Assembly (NCBI GenBank): GCA_003184365.1
Contig: NKYR01000117.1
Location: 1-64,000 of the forward strand
Reading direction: 5' to 3'
Source of the DNA: Evernia prunastri
Taxonomy: Eukaryota; Ascomycota; Lecanoromycetes; Lecanorales; Parmeliaceae
DNA: 64,000 nucleotides
The notes beneath the pieces are model-generated. The model was not told where the DNA came from, searched no databases, and worked only from the letters and a program-made list of their open reading frames with translations. Numbering within the stretch: the first letter of the stretch is position 1; each line of letters starts with the position of its first letter. Below are positions 35,606-46,087 of the stretch, one piece after another. A program made the translations under genes and the position numbers.

Positions 35606-36569
35606 GAGGGGGGAATCAAGACGCTGAGGTGGAAAGAGGAGAGGATATGGGCAGCCTCAAGATCAACGATCCTCGCTCTGGCAGCGGCCACTGCAGGGAG
35701 GATCAGCTTTACTTGGCTTCAGTCAAACATCCCAAGGATACGAGCAGCACCAACATCACAGGCAATAGCGGGGGCAACGGCAAGGGGATGGATCTGGAGG
35801 TACGACGGCTTTATGACATTGGCCCAATTGTGTGGTGTTACATTGCGGAAAGCTCCTTAGAGAGATTTTTTTTTCTACGCAGAACTTCTATATATTTAGG
35901 TCGTGCAAACTCTCCAGCCTAGAGCTTGCCAAGGTATCTTTTCATTCAATTCCCTGATCCCAAGCATTGCCCAACGCCTGTGCGTGATAGGTTCTAGAAT
36001 CCCAGGTAGAACCATATCCCTCCCCTCCTTCTTCCTTTCCCAATCCTTCATGATACGCGCTGTACTGTCTCCAAACCATCCAAGCCATTCAAGCCATTCA
36101 ATTTCCTCCATCTCCACGCCATTCCACACCTTGCGATCTCATATTCAGCAAAGACACGCGGATCTGATCCAGAAGCCAAAAATAAGTATTTATTTTTGCG
36201 CAAGTAGGCGCTGTCTGCTGTTTCTTGACAGGTTATCGTTTGAGGTGGTAGGGCACAGGAAGGGGAGCTCGGGCTGCGGCGAATAGAAGGGAATAGAATG
36301 AAGTGCTTCTGTGGGCCTCTAGGGGGTTGATTTGTCCACGTCATTTTGGTTATGTTTGTGGTTCCGACTAAGTATGTATTCGTGCTGATGAACGCTGGCT
36401 GTAAGCTCTTTGTTGAGAGGTGATTCATGATGAAGAAATGTACAAAACTGCATCTGTTGAGGATTTGTTGTCCACGCAGACACCCTTCTTGGGTTAGAGT
36501 ACCCGATACATGCATGACATCTCCAGTCTTCGAGGTTACAGGAAAGTTCTATGGCTCGCCAACGCGGAG
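35606..36569. other. Intergenic, no gene seen
   Basis: Short frames without recognisable domains on either strand. Confidence 0.4.
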
Positions 36570-36704
36570 GATCTTTTCAAAATGGTGCCATTGTTGAAAG
36601 CTGAGAGGATACCCCATCTGAATAGGATTGCATTGCAAGGCGCAATCATGATTTCTGAAGAAATAAAAAGAGCTTGGCAGGATGTCGGAGTCCAAGTACA
36701 CTGA
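36570..36704 (+). pseudogene. C-terminal relic of an F-box-like paralogue
   Basis: The tail of a short frame reads LLKAERIPHLNRIALQGAIM followed by SEEIKRAWQDVGVQVH and a stop. It matches in pattern the C-terminus of the gene ending at 39126 (ATRLPRLKEITLAYG, GMKRACKKVGTNV). No upstream remainder of the gene is convincing. It is probably a truncated third member of the local family. Confidence 0.55.
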
Positions 36705-37596
36705 CAACTCCCGTTCCAAATGCTTGAACGCTAGGCTTTGAACCCAGATTGTTTCGAGGGTTGTTTGTAGAGGACCACAAGTTTCAGTCGCTTCCTAGGG
36801 TCAGAATGCTCAGACGTCTTGCTGCTCAATTAGGAGGAGGAGAAGCTCCTATTTATGTACATGGATGCTTGAAAATCGGCTAAGAACGAAATCATACGCG
36901 GGAAATGCGGGCAAGAGACGAGACCTGGTGTTGCGTACCGTGGCGATATGGGGCTCGATGCTGTTGAAGTGTGTTAAGGATCGCTGAGGGGCGATAGCTT
37001 TGTTGTTGGCCGTACACTTGTTTCCTTTACCACCTATTAGATTGTTCTTCCAGCTTGGAGATCGCTGGGGACCAAGTGCTCCTACGATAGCTTTCATTAA
37101 TCCCTTTAAAGTCTTATTCGCCTATATCGTACGTCAGAGCTCTGTCCGTAATGGAAAAACTAATCTGCCTTTATCCTTTAAATCAGATGTAGAATCCACG
37201 GACTTGAAGTCTCACCCACTGTCTGAATAAAGACCGACTTAGAGTGAGCTCAAATATCTAGATTCACTTGCGTTTTCTTGAGAGTGACGTGAAAAAACGC
37301 TAGGACTGCTTAGCGCGCAGTGAATTTTCTAACTTTCTTCTTCCATGAGCTTCGACATAAGAGCTTCAACACCATTGGCCTCTGACTCTCTGTCAAGGGA
37401 GACTGCACCTCCTGTCTCCTGCTTTGCACCCTACACAAACCCAGTACAGTCGCCATTGGACGCAATCTGAACGTATCGTGCGACGACACTCTCCAATACT
37501 TAATCCAGGCCAAGCCTCAGTCATAGCTATCCGGCGGCTTTGACCGTAGGGAGCTCGCAAGTCTCTTCTTCCCTACCTCAGTTGTCCACACCAGTC
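36705..37596. other. Intergenic, promoter side of second F-box-like gene
   Basis: No gene supported. Confidence 0.4.
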
Positions 37597-39126
37597 ATGC
37601 CTCAGCTTCCCGACCTCCCGAATGAGACACTGCGACAGATCATTACATCTATCCATGTCGATGATATCGACTACTTTGCTTCATGCAGCAAGCATTTGCG
37701 TCTGTTGTGTGGTCCTGTCCTGCAGCTTCACATGGAGAGGAAGCGAGAATACTCAACGATAAGTTTCGGCTGTGACGACCAAGGCAGGTCTCCTCACGCA
37801 GTAATGCTGATGCAGGAGATGCTGGAGAACCCGGTCACAACACTTTACCTCAAGAAGATCATCATTGAGGATTGCGTGGACACAGAGATCGAATACAAAG
37901 ACTGGTTCAAGTGGCACACTGACGATAGAGAAGTCCCGGATATCAAAGAGGCCCTTGCTAGGTGCTCAAGTATCCTGTCGCCTAAGTTGGATGGCTGTCC
38001 ATACATCGAGAAGTCCAGTAAGGGACAATGGAAAGAAGAAATATTCGAGGGAAATGAGTACACCGTAGTCGCTTTCCTGATTACGATGCTTCCTAATCTC
38101 ATGTCTATCACTATCTCTGATACAAAATAATACTGTGATCGTCTGCTCGAAATCGTCTCGAAAATCGCAGCCACCAAACGCATGACCCCAGAGAGTTGCC
38201 ATCCGCTCCAAAAGCTTGATACAGTACGCCTTGAGTTTAATGGTGACTACACAACACAATATGACTTGTTTGAACCCTTTGCTGAACTGCCTTCCATGCG
38301 ATTACTGGCCGGGAAAAACGTCGACGGCTGGGCTTGTGACTGGAGCAATGGGAATGAGAAGAGAAGTGATGATGAAGACAAGGATTGGCAAGGCCAAGAA
38401 GTTACTGAGAGTAAACGGCGTGAGGACGAGGAAGGGGACGGATGCGAAGACGAGGCTGAACACGAGTGTGAATATGAGATTGTTGAATCTGGAGGAGGCA
38501 TCACCCACCTAGCCTTTCAAGACAGCGCCATTGACTCGCAAAGCTTCAATATGATCTTGAGAGGAACCAAGGCTCTACGGAAGTTCCAGTACAGTCACAA
38601 AAACCTCTTCTATCTCAGGCGCAACGTCAAGTGGGAGCCAGCAGCCATTCTTCGAAGCTTGGTCTTCTATGCCGGTCATAGCCTGGTTTTACTTGATTTA
38701 ACGGGGGACGATGACTCTTGGGACATTTGTCTCAGTGACAGTCCATACTTTGACCCCCGGGAATTCAAAGTTCTGAAACAGCTCTTCGTACAAGAGGGTA
38801 TGTTCATCGAAGACGCGGCAGATCCGGGGCCTCCGCTGTCTCTGTATAAACCTCGGACACTGACCGGGAAAACGACTTGGAGAAACCACCGAATGGTAGA
38901 CTTGCTTCCGGCTTCATTGGAGGAACTGACCCTTTTCCCGTCTCTCGCTATCACGACTTGGATACCAACCATATTCGACGGCTTCCCGGAATTGAAGGCT
39001 ACCAGACTTCCACGATTGAAAGAAATCACGCTCGCATATGGCCTTCAGCTACGTGAAGGTATGAAGCGGGCATGCAAGAAGGTCGGCACCAATGTGATAA
39101 GCAAACCAAAGCCTGTACCAGAATGA
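37597..39126 (+). pseudogene. F-box-like paralogue split by one in-frame TAA
   Basis: The ATG at 37597 gives MPQLPDLPNETLRQIITSIH, which lines up with the start of the intact paralogue at 33607. The frame stops at TAA 38128-38130 right after TMLPNLMSITISDTK and continues in the same phase as YCDRLLEIVSKIAATKRMTP to a natural stop at 39126. Read through, the protein is 509 residues, matching the intact gene's 515. It has the same acidic insert (DEDKDW, EDEEGDGCEDEAEHECEYE), SLVLLDLTGDD and LLPASLEELTLFPSLA. No intron can remove the stop. CAA to TAA in a CpA context would explain it. The gene could still make a short N-terminal product. Confidence 0.75.
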
Positions 39127-39758
39127 TACTGCGGAGGGTGGTGTCGGCTCGATCCACACACACAAGGAGGAGTTAAAGAGCCTTGAACTGGATCCACAAT
39201 GCCCTGCCTCAAAAATAGCGCACAAAGCGGTTAGACCAATACAATTGAATCAATCTGGAAAACATGGACCTGCTGTGGAGCGCTGCCAAGCTCACAATCC
39301 TTTCTCCTACGTTACCTTAGTAGATACTGCCGCAAAGCCTCAATGGAATATCTACAGCAAGCATTGCCATTCATGATACTCATTTGTTACTCTCCCTGCG
39401 CGAACTCCTCCAAGACATTTCCATCGCTCATTACAGCAATGGATTACTGACTAACATTTGGATTGGAGATCGCGGTTCGATTTCCTTCTTTCTTAGAAAC
39501 ACCACAAGAACCACACGTAGATGATGCTATTTGAGTCGAAGATCTTGCTGATTCTCCCCATTGATTCGACATCTTCCAAGAAGCTAGGTACATTCATGAC
39601 GATGGCTAGATGTATCCAAGCATAGAATTGAAAAAACCCACACCCTTGTGCCTGCGCAATCAGGGGCGGAACCTAATATTGTATCGAAGTCTCCACATAC
39701 ACAAGCTGCATTGATCTACGACCCATACATGTGTCCAACATGACAGCCAGAATCCCGC
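39127..39758. other. Intergenic between convergent genes
   Basis: Short convergent 3' flanks of the F-box-like and Kelch genes; nothing else seen. Confidence 0.4.
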
Positions 39759-41819
39759 TCACATCTCGTGGACGCTGGTATAGCTCAAGTACGTTGGGCT
39801 CAGCAGCTCGTTGGCGTGTCCCAGGTCCGCCTCATGTAGGAGTGCTGGCCCCACCTCATGAGGAAGCGCTTGGCCCACCTCAGGGGGAAGCGTTTGTCCC
39901 ACTTCATGGGGAAGCGCATGCCACGAGTCCGCCTCATGCGGGAGCGCTTGCCCTACCTCATGGGGAAGCGCTTGTCTCGATTCCGCTTCCGACACGCCTT
40001 CTATTGGATCTGGATGATCGTCATTGTACGTTGGTGGTTGCTTATTCTCTTCCTGTTCACGTCTTTTCGTATTCGCTCGCTTGCGTGCGAGAAGATAGAG
40101 GGCGACGATCACGAGAACTACTGCTGCAACACCGCCTACTGCGCCTCCAATTACTGCACCCGTACGATTTTTAGTCTTTGGCCTTCCAAGCTGCGGCAAG
40201 GCCGACATAGATGGTCGGGCTGGCGTAGAGGTATTGAATGTGGGCTTCTGTGGGCTTCAAGAATATATCTTCGAGGACATTGCTGCTCCACGTCGACGGA
40301 TACCTCGTGCCAGCAGCGTATTGGGAAGAAATAACGTTAGGAGTAAGATACGGAGCAGCAGTAGCGTTATAATAGTTAGTCCACTGCAACGCCGTTAAGT
40401 CAAATACCTTCACACCCTCCCAGAACGGGTCGGTACTGTTCTGCGTCGCGGCTGTGATATTGGTAGCAGCTGGGTTCAGACCACCGACACTTACCATCTG
40501 CCGATTGCCGACGATGTTACATGTGTGAAATATGCGAGGGTCTGACGAGGTGTAGTTGACTTTAAACCAGACGAACGAGGGGAGGGAGAGGATATAGACC
40601 TCATCGAGGCCTACATTTATCTTTTGAGAGGCTACTGAGCCGTCGTATGCGCCGTTACCTACTTGACCGCCGTACATGAAAATTTCTGGATTGAAGAAGG
40701 CGGCGATTAGCACTCAACTATATGGATTTTGTTGGGTCGTATACCGAAAGTAGAATTACCGCCACCATTGATTCCGACGACACAGAATCTATCACGCTGA
40801 GTAGGTACGTCACCGGATGCCTCCTGATAGTACTACACTTGGGTCGATGGGTCGAATAGTGATATATTAGACATAGAAAGATAAGCGGTACCGTCCTCGA
40901 ATTGAGAGATGTTTGGCGATGTCTGGCCTCCCCACGCTACGAGCAAACCAGAAGTACCCCATGTGGGCATGTAGACAGTACCACTCCATGTCGAGGTTCC
41001 GTCTGGCGTGTACGCTGTCGCACTGTTGTTGAACCACTCTTGGGAGGTGAAGTTGTAGAATTGTAAGCCGGGGATGAGGATTTCACCAGCAATGCTAACA
41101 GTCTTCTGGCTTCCATGATTGCCAGCATATCCGCCAAGATTGAAGCCGCCGATATCTGCAGAAGCGGCGGATCCTTGACAGGGCCGAGTTATACTGCCGA
41201 AAACAGAGCTTGACTGGTCCAGGGACTGCCAGGTTCCACCGTCGCTACTCGGGGTGAAATACCAAAGAGACTCTAAGGGAACCGTAGAACCGCCCACCCA
41301 AGGGTTTAGGTAGCTGAACTCGCCGCCATACGCGTATACGGTATTATTGGTTACGTCAGTCCAGAAACGGATAAAGTTGAAATTAGCGCATGAGCCTTTG
41401 CTGATATTTCTTATTTGGACGCCGTTGTTTTTTGACGATGTTGTGAAGGATGAGGAAAGGTCGATCGCCAAAGTGGAGTTTACTATTGAGTGCTCTCTGT
41501 TAGAACAACTCCCTATGGACTTAGCAGATGGGGAAAAAGTACAGATGTCTTGCTTGATTGATCCATTCACTGAAATGGTCTCTTCACCGCCATCTATGTA
41601 TAGGGTTTTGCCGATAATGAAAGCTGTCCGAGTTTAGCGTCTGGTTCACATCTTTACTAGGGTGTACTCACAGCCATGGTAGAAACGACGGACAAGCTGC
41701 GAGCTCTGCTCTTGCTGCGGGAACTTGGATGAGCTATTCATGACAAATGCACCGATAAAAGGCGCAGTAAAGACAAGAACGATTATCCTAGGGCAGTAAC
41801 TGGCGGGGTTGAAAATCAT
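39759..41819 (-). pseudogene. Kelch-type protein with one transmembrane segment, broken twice
   Basis: Minus-strand exons are 41819-41672, 41623-40745 and 40685-39759, with introns of 48 and 59 nt (donors GTGAGT and GTATAC). The N-terminus IIVLVFTAPFIGAFV is hydrophobic. FYHGSFIIGKTLYIDGGEE, YAYGGEFSYLNPWVGG and FMYGGQVGNGAYDG are Kelch-like blades. TGAVIGGAVGGVAAVVLVIV with ALYLLARKR is a transmembrane anchor with a basic stop-transfer. The cytosolic tail holds ALPHEVGQ repeats. Two lesions are visible: a TAG at 40835-40833, where family members have Trp (STQV*YYQEASGDVP), and a 10-bp tandem duplication TGTGGGCTTC at 40239-40258 that shifts the frame before FNTSTPARPSMSALPQ. Such proteins are common cell-surface proteins in fungi; role unknown. 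Confidence 0.75.
39833..39990. repeat. Minisatellite coding for ALPHEVGQ-type repeats
   Basis: About six imperfect 24- to 30-bp units (CCTCATGGGGAAGCGCTTG and variants) in the cytosolic tail of the Kelch gene. In the gene's frame they read ALPHEVGQ, ALPHEADSWH, TLPPEVGQ, ALPHEVGP. Unit length stays a multiple of three, so they arose while the frame was read. Confidence 0.8.
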
Positions 41820-43018
41820 TCAGCACGTTGAAGCGTCTACGAAGAGAATTGGAACGAAGTTTATCATAAAGGCGATACCATCAGACTAGGAGATGTTAGA
41901 GTATATTTAATTTCTTGAAGTGACCATCTGGAAGGTCTCGTTGACAAGCCTGTGTTATACTTGCAGAGAAGAGAGATTCTGAAGTCTCTCCCACAGCTTT
42001 GAGAAACCTTGCGAGTTTTGTGCGGGGCAAGCGCATAATGACCAAAGATCAAAGACGAGGCTGGAGAAGACAGACGCCACTTCTGACGCAGGATCGCGAG
42101 ATGCATGAACTTGCTAATCATACTATCCTTGGGGCTGGAGTAGAGCTGTGGGTGGCAGACGGCCGCCAATTGCTGGTCACAGCGATATTTCGTTCAATAA
42201 TTGGTCTAGGCTTGGGGTAATTGGGCAAAAAGCCGGTGCGTCCAGCACGTGACCTGGTCGATCATTGCCTTTACGAGTACGTGACAGCTGGCATCCCGCC
42301 TGCTGCATACAGTGTATGGAGGAAAGTGAGATTAGTGGTGTTACACTGCATATCATTGCATATTGTTGCGCAGGATTTGCACGAATGATAAGGCTTGATT
42401 AAGTTGACAATCTCTGTCTTTCTGGGAGCTGGAATGGAATGTCAGGGGCTTTTTTACCGGCGGACGGAACGGAGAGGTACTTACACAGAGCCTCCAACAC
42501 AATGGTGCCGGAGAGCCGGTTGCCGAAGCCATGCGCCCTGACCTATAGCGCGTCCTTCAAGTAGGTACTTCAGTAAAGGGGACATAGCAATTGGCATTCA
42601 CAGCGAAATAAGGGCGAACGCAGCTCCTGCTCTCCGATCGGCGACGTTAAAAATCTGCATCTTTAGCATCCTATACCTCGTGCCGCAATCAAGGTCGTCC
42701 TTGAAAACTGACAAAGGTGTTTCTCCGAATCAAGGTAAGATTCATCGTGCCCCAGACATCATCAGCAACGTGAATGCTGCGGAAGATGTTTTCAATAGCC
42801 CCGCAGCCTCACTCATTAATAATGGGCTCGACCTTCAGAAAAAATCATGTTTGGCCCAACCGAAGCAATGACATCGTACGACAAGTATCGCAGTATTACG
42901 GCCACAAAGAAAATTCCGTTACTGAAAACCGTCTCAAGGCGCAAGTGTCGCCGATCTGCAAGGCTTGCTGACTGCATGATGAATTGGGCCGAATGCGGAC
43001 GGGATGATCCTCCCCCGC
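41820..43018. other. Intergenic, left flank of the retroelement cluster
   Basis: Upstream region of the Kelch gene. Short frames at 42680-43000 carry no recognisable domain. I could not find the missing N-terminal part of the HET-type gene that continues at 50554. Confidence 0.4.
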
Positions 43019-43203
43019 TTAGTATCCTAAATCTCTTCCCTGTAGCAAACAATGGCAACCATGAGGCTGAATCACGCAAATGGCAATCATGAGGCTATAC
43101 AGAAAGTCGATACGTGGTTGCGTCTACCTAACGCCAGGGCTCTGAGTCCAATAGAGGCCTGAAAAGGCATATCCTCGTAACCCCAGCGCTAGACTAACTC
43201 CCA
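43019..43203 (-). repeat. Split direct repeat, B2 copy (185 bp)
   Basis: Begins TTAGTATCCTAAATC and ends CTAACTCCCA on the plus strand. The same 185 bp, nearly identical, occurs at 43465-43649 and 44106-44290. This copy borders flanking DNA at 43018, so it is the outer 3' end of the element. Confidence 0.85.
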
Positions 43204-43272
43204 TGCTTCTAGCAGCATAGACCTGGAGTGAAAAACGAAGCTATATACATGCAACAGGCGTGGGCGGGCGGG

Positions 43273-43464
43273 ACGAAAGAATGCTATGACTCTGAAAGAG
43301 ATCAATTCGAATGAAGAGTCAAATGCAGATAGAAGCCAGCTACTTATGCTGCTTCCTAATGAGCTACCTCCCCTGTAGAGGACACGTATTCCAACATTCC
43401 AACCAAGGCCTGAAACGATATAAGCGATATTAAGGCCTACTAACCCCCTGTCATGCAGGCGTGA
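43273..43464 (-). repeat. Split direct repeat, A2 copy (192 bp)
   Basis: From ACGAAAGAATGCTATGACTC to CATGCAGGCGTGA. It matches 50362-50553 (A1) over 192 bp, and 49578-49744 up to a Tc1 insertion. It abuts B1 at 43464/43465 without any spacer. Confidence 0.85.
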
Positions 43465-43649
43465 TTAGTATCCTAAATCTCTTCCCTGTAGCAAACAATG
43501 GCAACCATGAGGCTGAATCACGCAAATGGCAATCATGAGGCTATACAGAAAGTCGATACGTGGTTGCGTCTACCTAACGCCAGGGCTCTGAGTCCAATAG
43601 AGGCCTGAAAAGGCATATCCTCGTAACCCCAGCGCTAGACTAACTCCCA
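43465..43649 (-). repeat. Split direct repeat, B1 copy (185 bp)
   Basis: Same 185 bp as 43019-43203. It is joined directly to A2 and ends at the assembly n at 43650. Confidence 0.85.
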
Positions 43650-43650
43650 N

Positions 43651-44105
43651 AAAATAAAGCTTTGTAAACTTCGTCTAAACAGTTATCTCAATTGAGTCAC
43701 TATATCGCTTCTTATTAATATTTCTGCTGAGACTAAGTTAATCTTGTCAGAACCGTGCCCAGAGTCAAGTCTAATGGGGGTAAATTGAATAAGACAACTA
43801 GATAAGGAGGAAATATGTACAGAAGAAGAGCGCTTAAATACTAGGAAGAATCCCCGCTAGCCTATGTGTCAATGGGAATGTGTCAATAACCAATAAACAC
43901 TCTATGTGCTAGACACATAGCCATAAACACTCCCTATGTGCCTGACACCTAGGGTACGTCCGTAACACTACCCCCCTCCCTCAGGCAAGCGATGCCCCAG
44001 CGCTGTAGATTGGCCTGCGAGTCGTCTGCGAGCAGAAAGGATAAAAATAGTGGCGAGACCCCGGAGATTTCGGAGACGGCGGGGCCGCTTTGACTTGGCA
44101 ACAGC
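43651..44105 (-). mobile_element. Ty1/copia-type 3' end (polypurine tract plus LTR fragment)
   Basis: On the minus strand a coding tail (KAAPPSPKSPGSRHYFYP, then SAGASLA and stop) is followed by a polypurine tract GAGGGAGGGGGGTAG (43985-43971) and then TGTTACGGACGTACCC, a typical copia LTR start, from 43967 down to the n at 43650. The LTR part is AT-rich and carries CTATGTG/CACATAG motifs. At 44105/44106 it meets the outer B end of a retroelement copy, so that copy is inserted in this element or next to it. Confidence 0.6.
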
Positions 44106-44290
44106 TTAGTATCCTAAATCTCTTCCCTGTAGCAAACAATGGCAACCATGAGGCTGAATCACGCAAATGGCAACCATGAGGCTATACAGAAAGTCGATAC
44201 GTGGTTGCGTCTACCTAACGCCAGGGCTCTGAGTCCAATAGAGGCCTGAAAAGGCATATCCTCGTAACCCCAGCGCTAGACTAACTCCCA
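44106..44290 (-). repeat. B repeat adjoining the recombinase gene
   Basis: Third 185-bp B copy. It lies 64 bases beyond the recombinase stop codon at 44354, the place expected for B1 or, because copia DNA follows it directly, for a B end of another copy. Confidence 0.8.
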
Positions 44291-44353
44291 GACCCAAGCG
44301 ACGAGCTCGTAGAGGGCGACCGCACCCGATGAGGGACGAGGATGTGGTGCAAT

Positions 44354-45512
44354 CTAGGCGGAAAGTTGATGTCGACGCGACGCGGCGAGGATGTAGGCTG
44401 GGTGGGTCTTGATGTACAAGCGGTACGAATCAGACTTCCATCTTCCAAGCAGCATAATCTCGTCTTCCGTTAGGCCGGCTATCCTCGCGGAGGTAGCAGC
44501 CCCACGGCGGAAGGAGTGACCAGAATAATGGCCTTGTAGGCCGAGTGCTGTCAATGCTTGACGTAGATTCTTGGTGACCAGGTTCCTGGTAAATACGCCN
44601 GTGACGCCTCGTCTGAATGGATCTGTCTTGGAGGATGGCAGTGTCAACTCCAGGTGATCCTCGTGTAGTCTCACGCGGCGGCGTGTTAGAAACCAGTCAT
44701 GGAAGTCCTCGTCGTTGAGGTCCCTAGACTCATATGTGAACTCGCCCACCCTGAGGAAGGCGGCGAAGGCCAGACAGAAGGCTGCTCGTATTGTTGCACC
44801 ATGCTTGGTGGAAGAGTCGAAATGTAACAGGATTTGAAGAAGAATATCCTTCGTGATCGGACGCCTTTCTTGAGTTTCGGCCTCACCTCGCAAGCGGCGA
44901 GTGCCGTCTAGAACCCTCTTCAGGCGTGGACTGTGGAAGACGTCCAAGTCCTCGAATCCCATATCCACATGGACTGATCTGACGCCGGTCAGGTAGGCCT
45001 TTATGGACTTGGTCTTGAGCCTCTTGGCACTCAAGACCGCGACCCACTCGGATAAGGAGTAGAATGTGGCCGGGAGGGGAGGATTGACGCCCATAAGCGC
45101 ACAATGAGTCGTATAGGACTTGATAGCAGTCGAGTAGGTCTGACGGGTTTTCNTGCTTGGTGGAAGAGTCGAAATGTAACAGGATTTGAAGAAGAATATC
45201 CTTCGTGATCGGACGCCTTTCTTGAGTTTCGGCCTCACCTCGCAAGCGGCGAGTGCCGTCTAGAACCCTCTTCAGGCGTGGACTGTGGAAGACGTCCAAG
45301 TCCTCGAATCCCATATCCACGTGGACTGATCTGACGCCGGTCAGGTAGACCTTTATGGACTTGGTCTTGAGCCTCTTGGCACTCAAGACCGCGACCCACT
45401 CGGATAAGGAGTAGAATGTGGCCGGGAGGGGAGGATTGACGCCCATAAGCGCACAATGAGTCGTATAGGACTTGATAGCAGTCGAGTAGGTCTGACGGGT
45501 TTTCGAGGCCAA
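44354..45512 (-). CDS. Tyrosine recombinase of the Ngaro-like element (interrupted by assembly joins)
   Basis: The integrase of the element, which would catalyse insertion of a circular DNA intermediate. The start at 45512 reads MASKTRQTYSTAIKSYTTHC (SAM-like N-terminal core-binding domain). The catalytic domain has the first Arg in AAFLRVGEF, the HxxR box in GHYSGHSFRRGAATSARIAG, and the Tyr nucleophile region WKSDSYRLYIKTHP. The region 44802-45152 is repeated exactly as 45154-45504 around an n at 45153, which makes the sequence longer than one real gene. Collapsing it gives about 269 residues. A second n at 44600 falls inside a codon. The gene looks otherwise intact. Confidence 0.8.
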
Positions 45513-46087
45513 GCCCCACCAGAGAAGGCGTGCGACTTCTCGTGACAGCGAGGACTGGTTATACCACCACTGCGGTGGGTCGTGCCCTAGTGGGGCAGAG
45601 TGATAGGCCGATGTCTCGACAGGTGGTTCAGCTGTGGATATTCGTCAGCGATTCTTCGGTAACGAAAACGCGAGAGGTCGTCAGCGAGTTGATTGGCCTT
45701 CGTAGAAATCCATCTAGGAATAAGAAGGATATCATAGCTAGCTGCAAGCATAGCTATCTTTCGGAGTGGTGCCATAGCTGGCCCGCGGATGGAAGACTTT
45801 CGGAGTCCATGGACGCAGTCCTCGTTGTCACAGTGAAGTACCAAGCGGGTACCATGGAGTCTATCCAGCCATAAGCGAATGGCGTGGAGGACTGCGGTCA
45901 TTTCCTTAAACTGGATGTCCTTGTGTGAGTGACGTGACGGTACACGTGTGCTGAATGCGTCTTGGACGTGCTGTAGAAGGTCTNGAGTAGGTCTGACGGG
46001 TTTTCAAGGCCAAGCCCCACCAGAGAAGGCGTGCGACTTCTCGTGACAGCGAGGACTGGTTATACCACCACTGCGGTGGGTCGTGCC

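Noticed and set aside
42847..43018. N-terminal part of the HET-type gene on the left flank
   Set aside because: The frame (ADCMMNWAECGRDDPPP) shows no reliable HET motif and does not fit the right-hand part.
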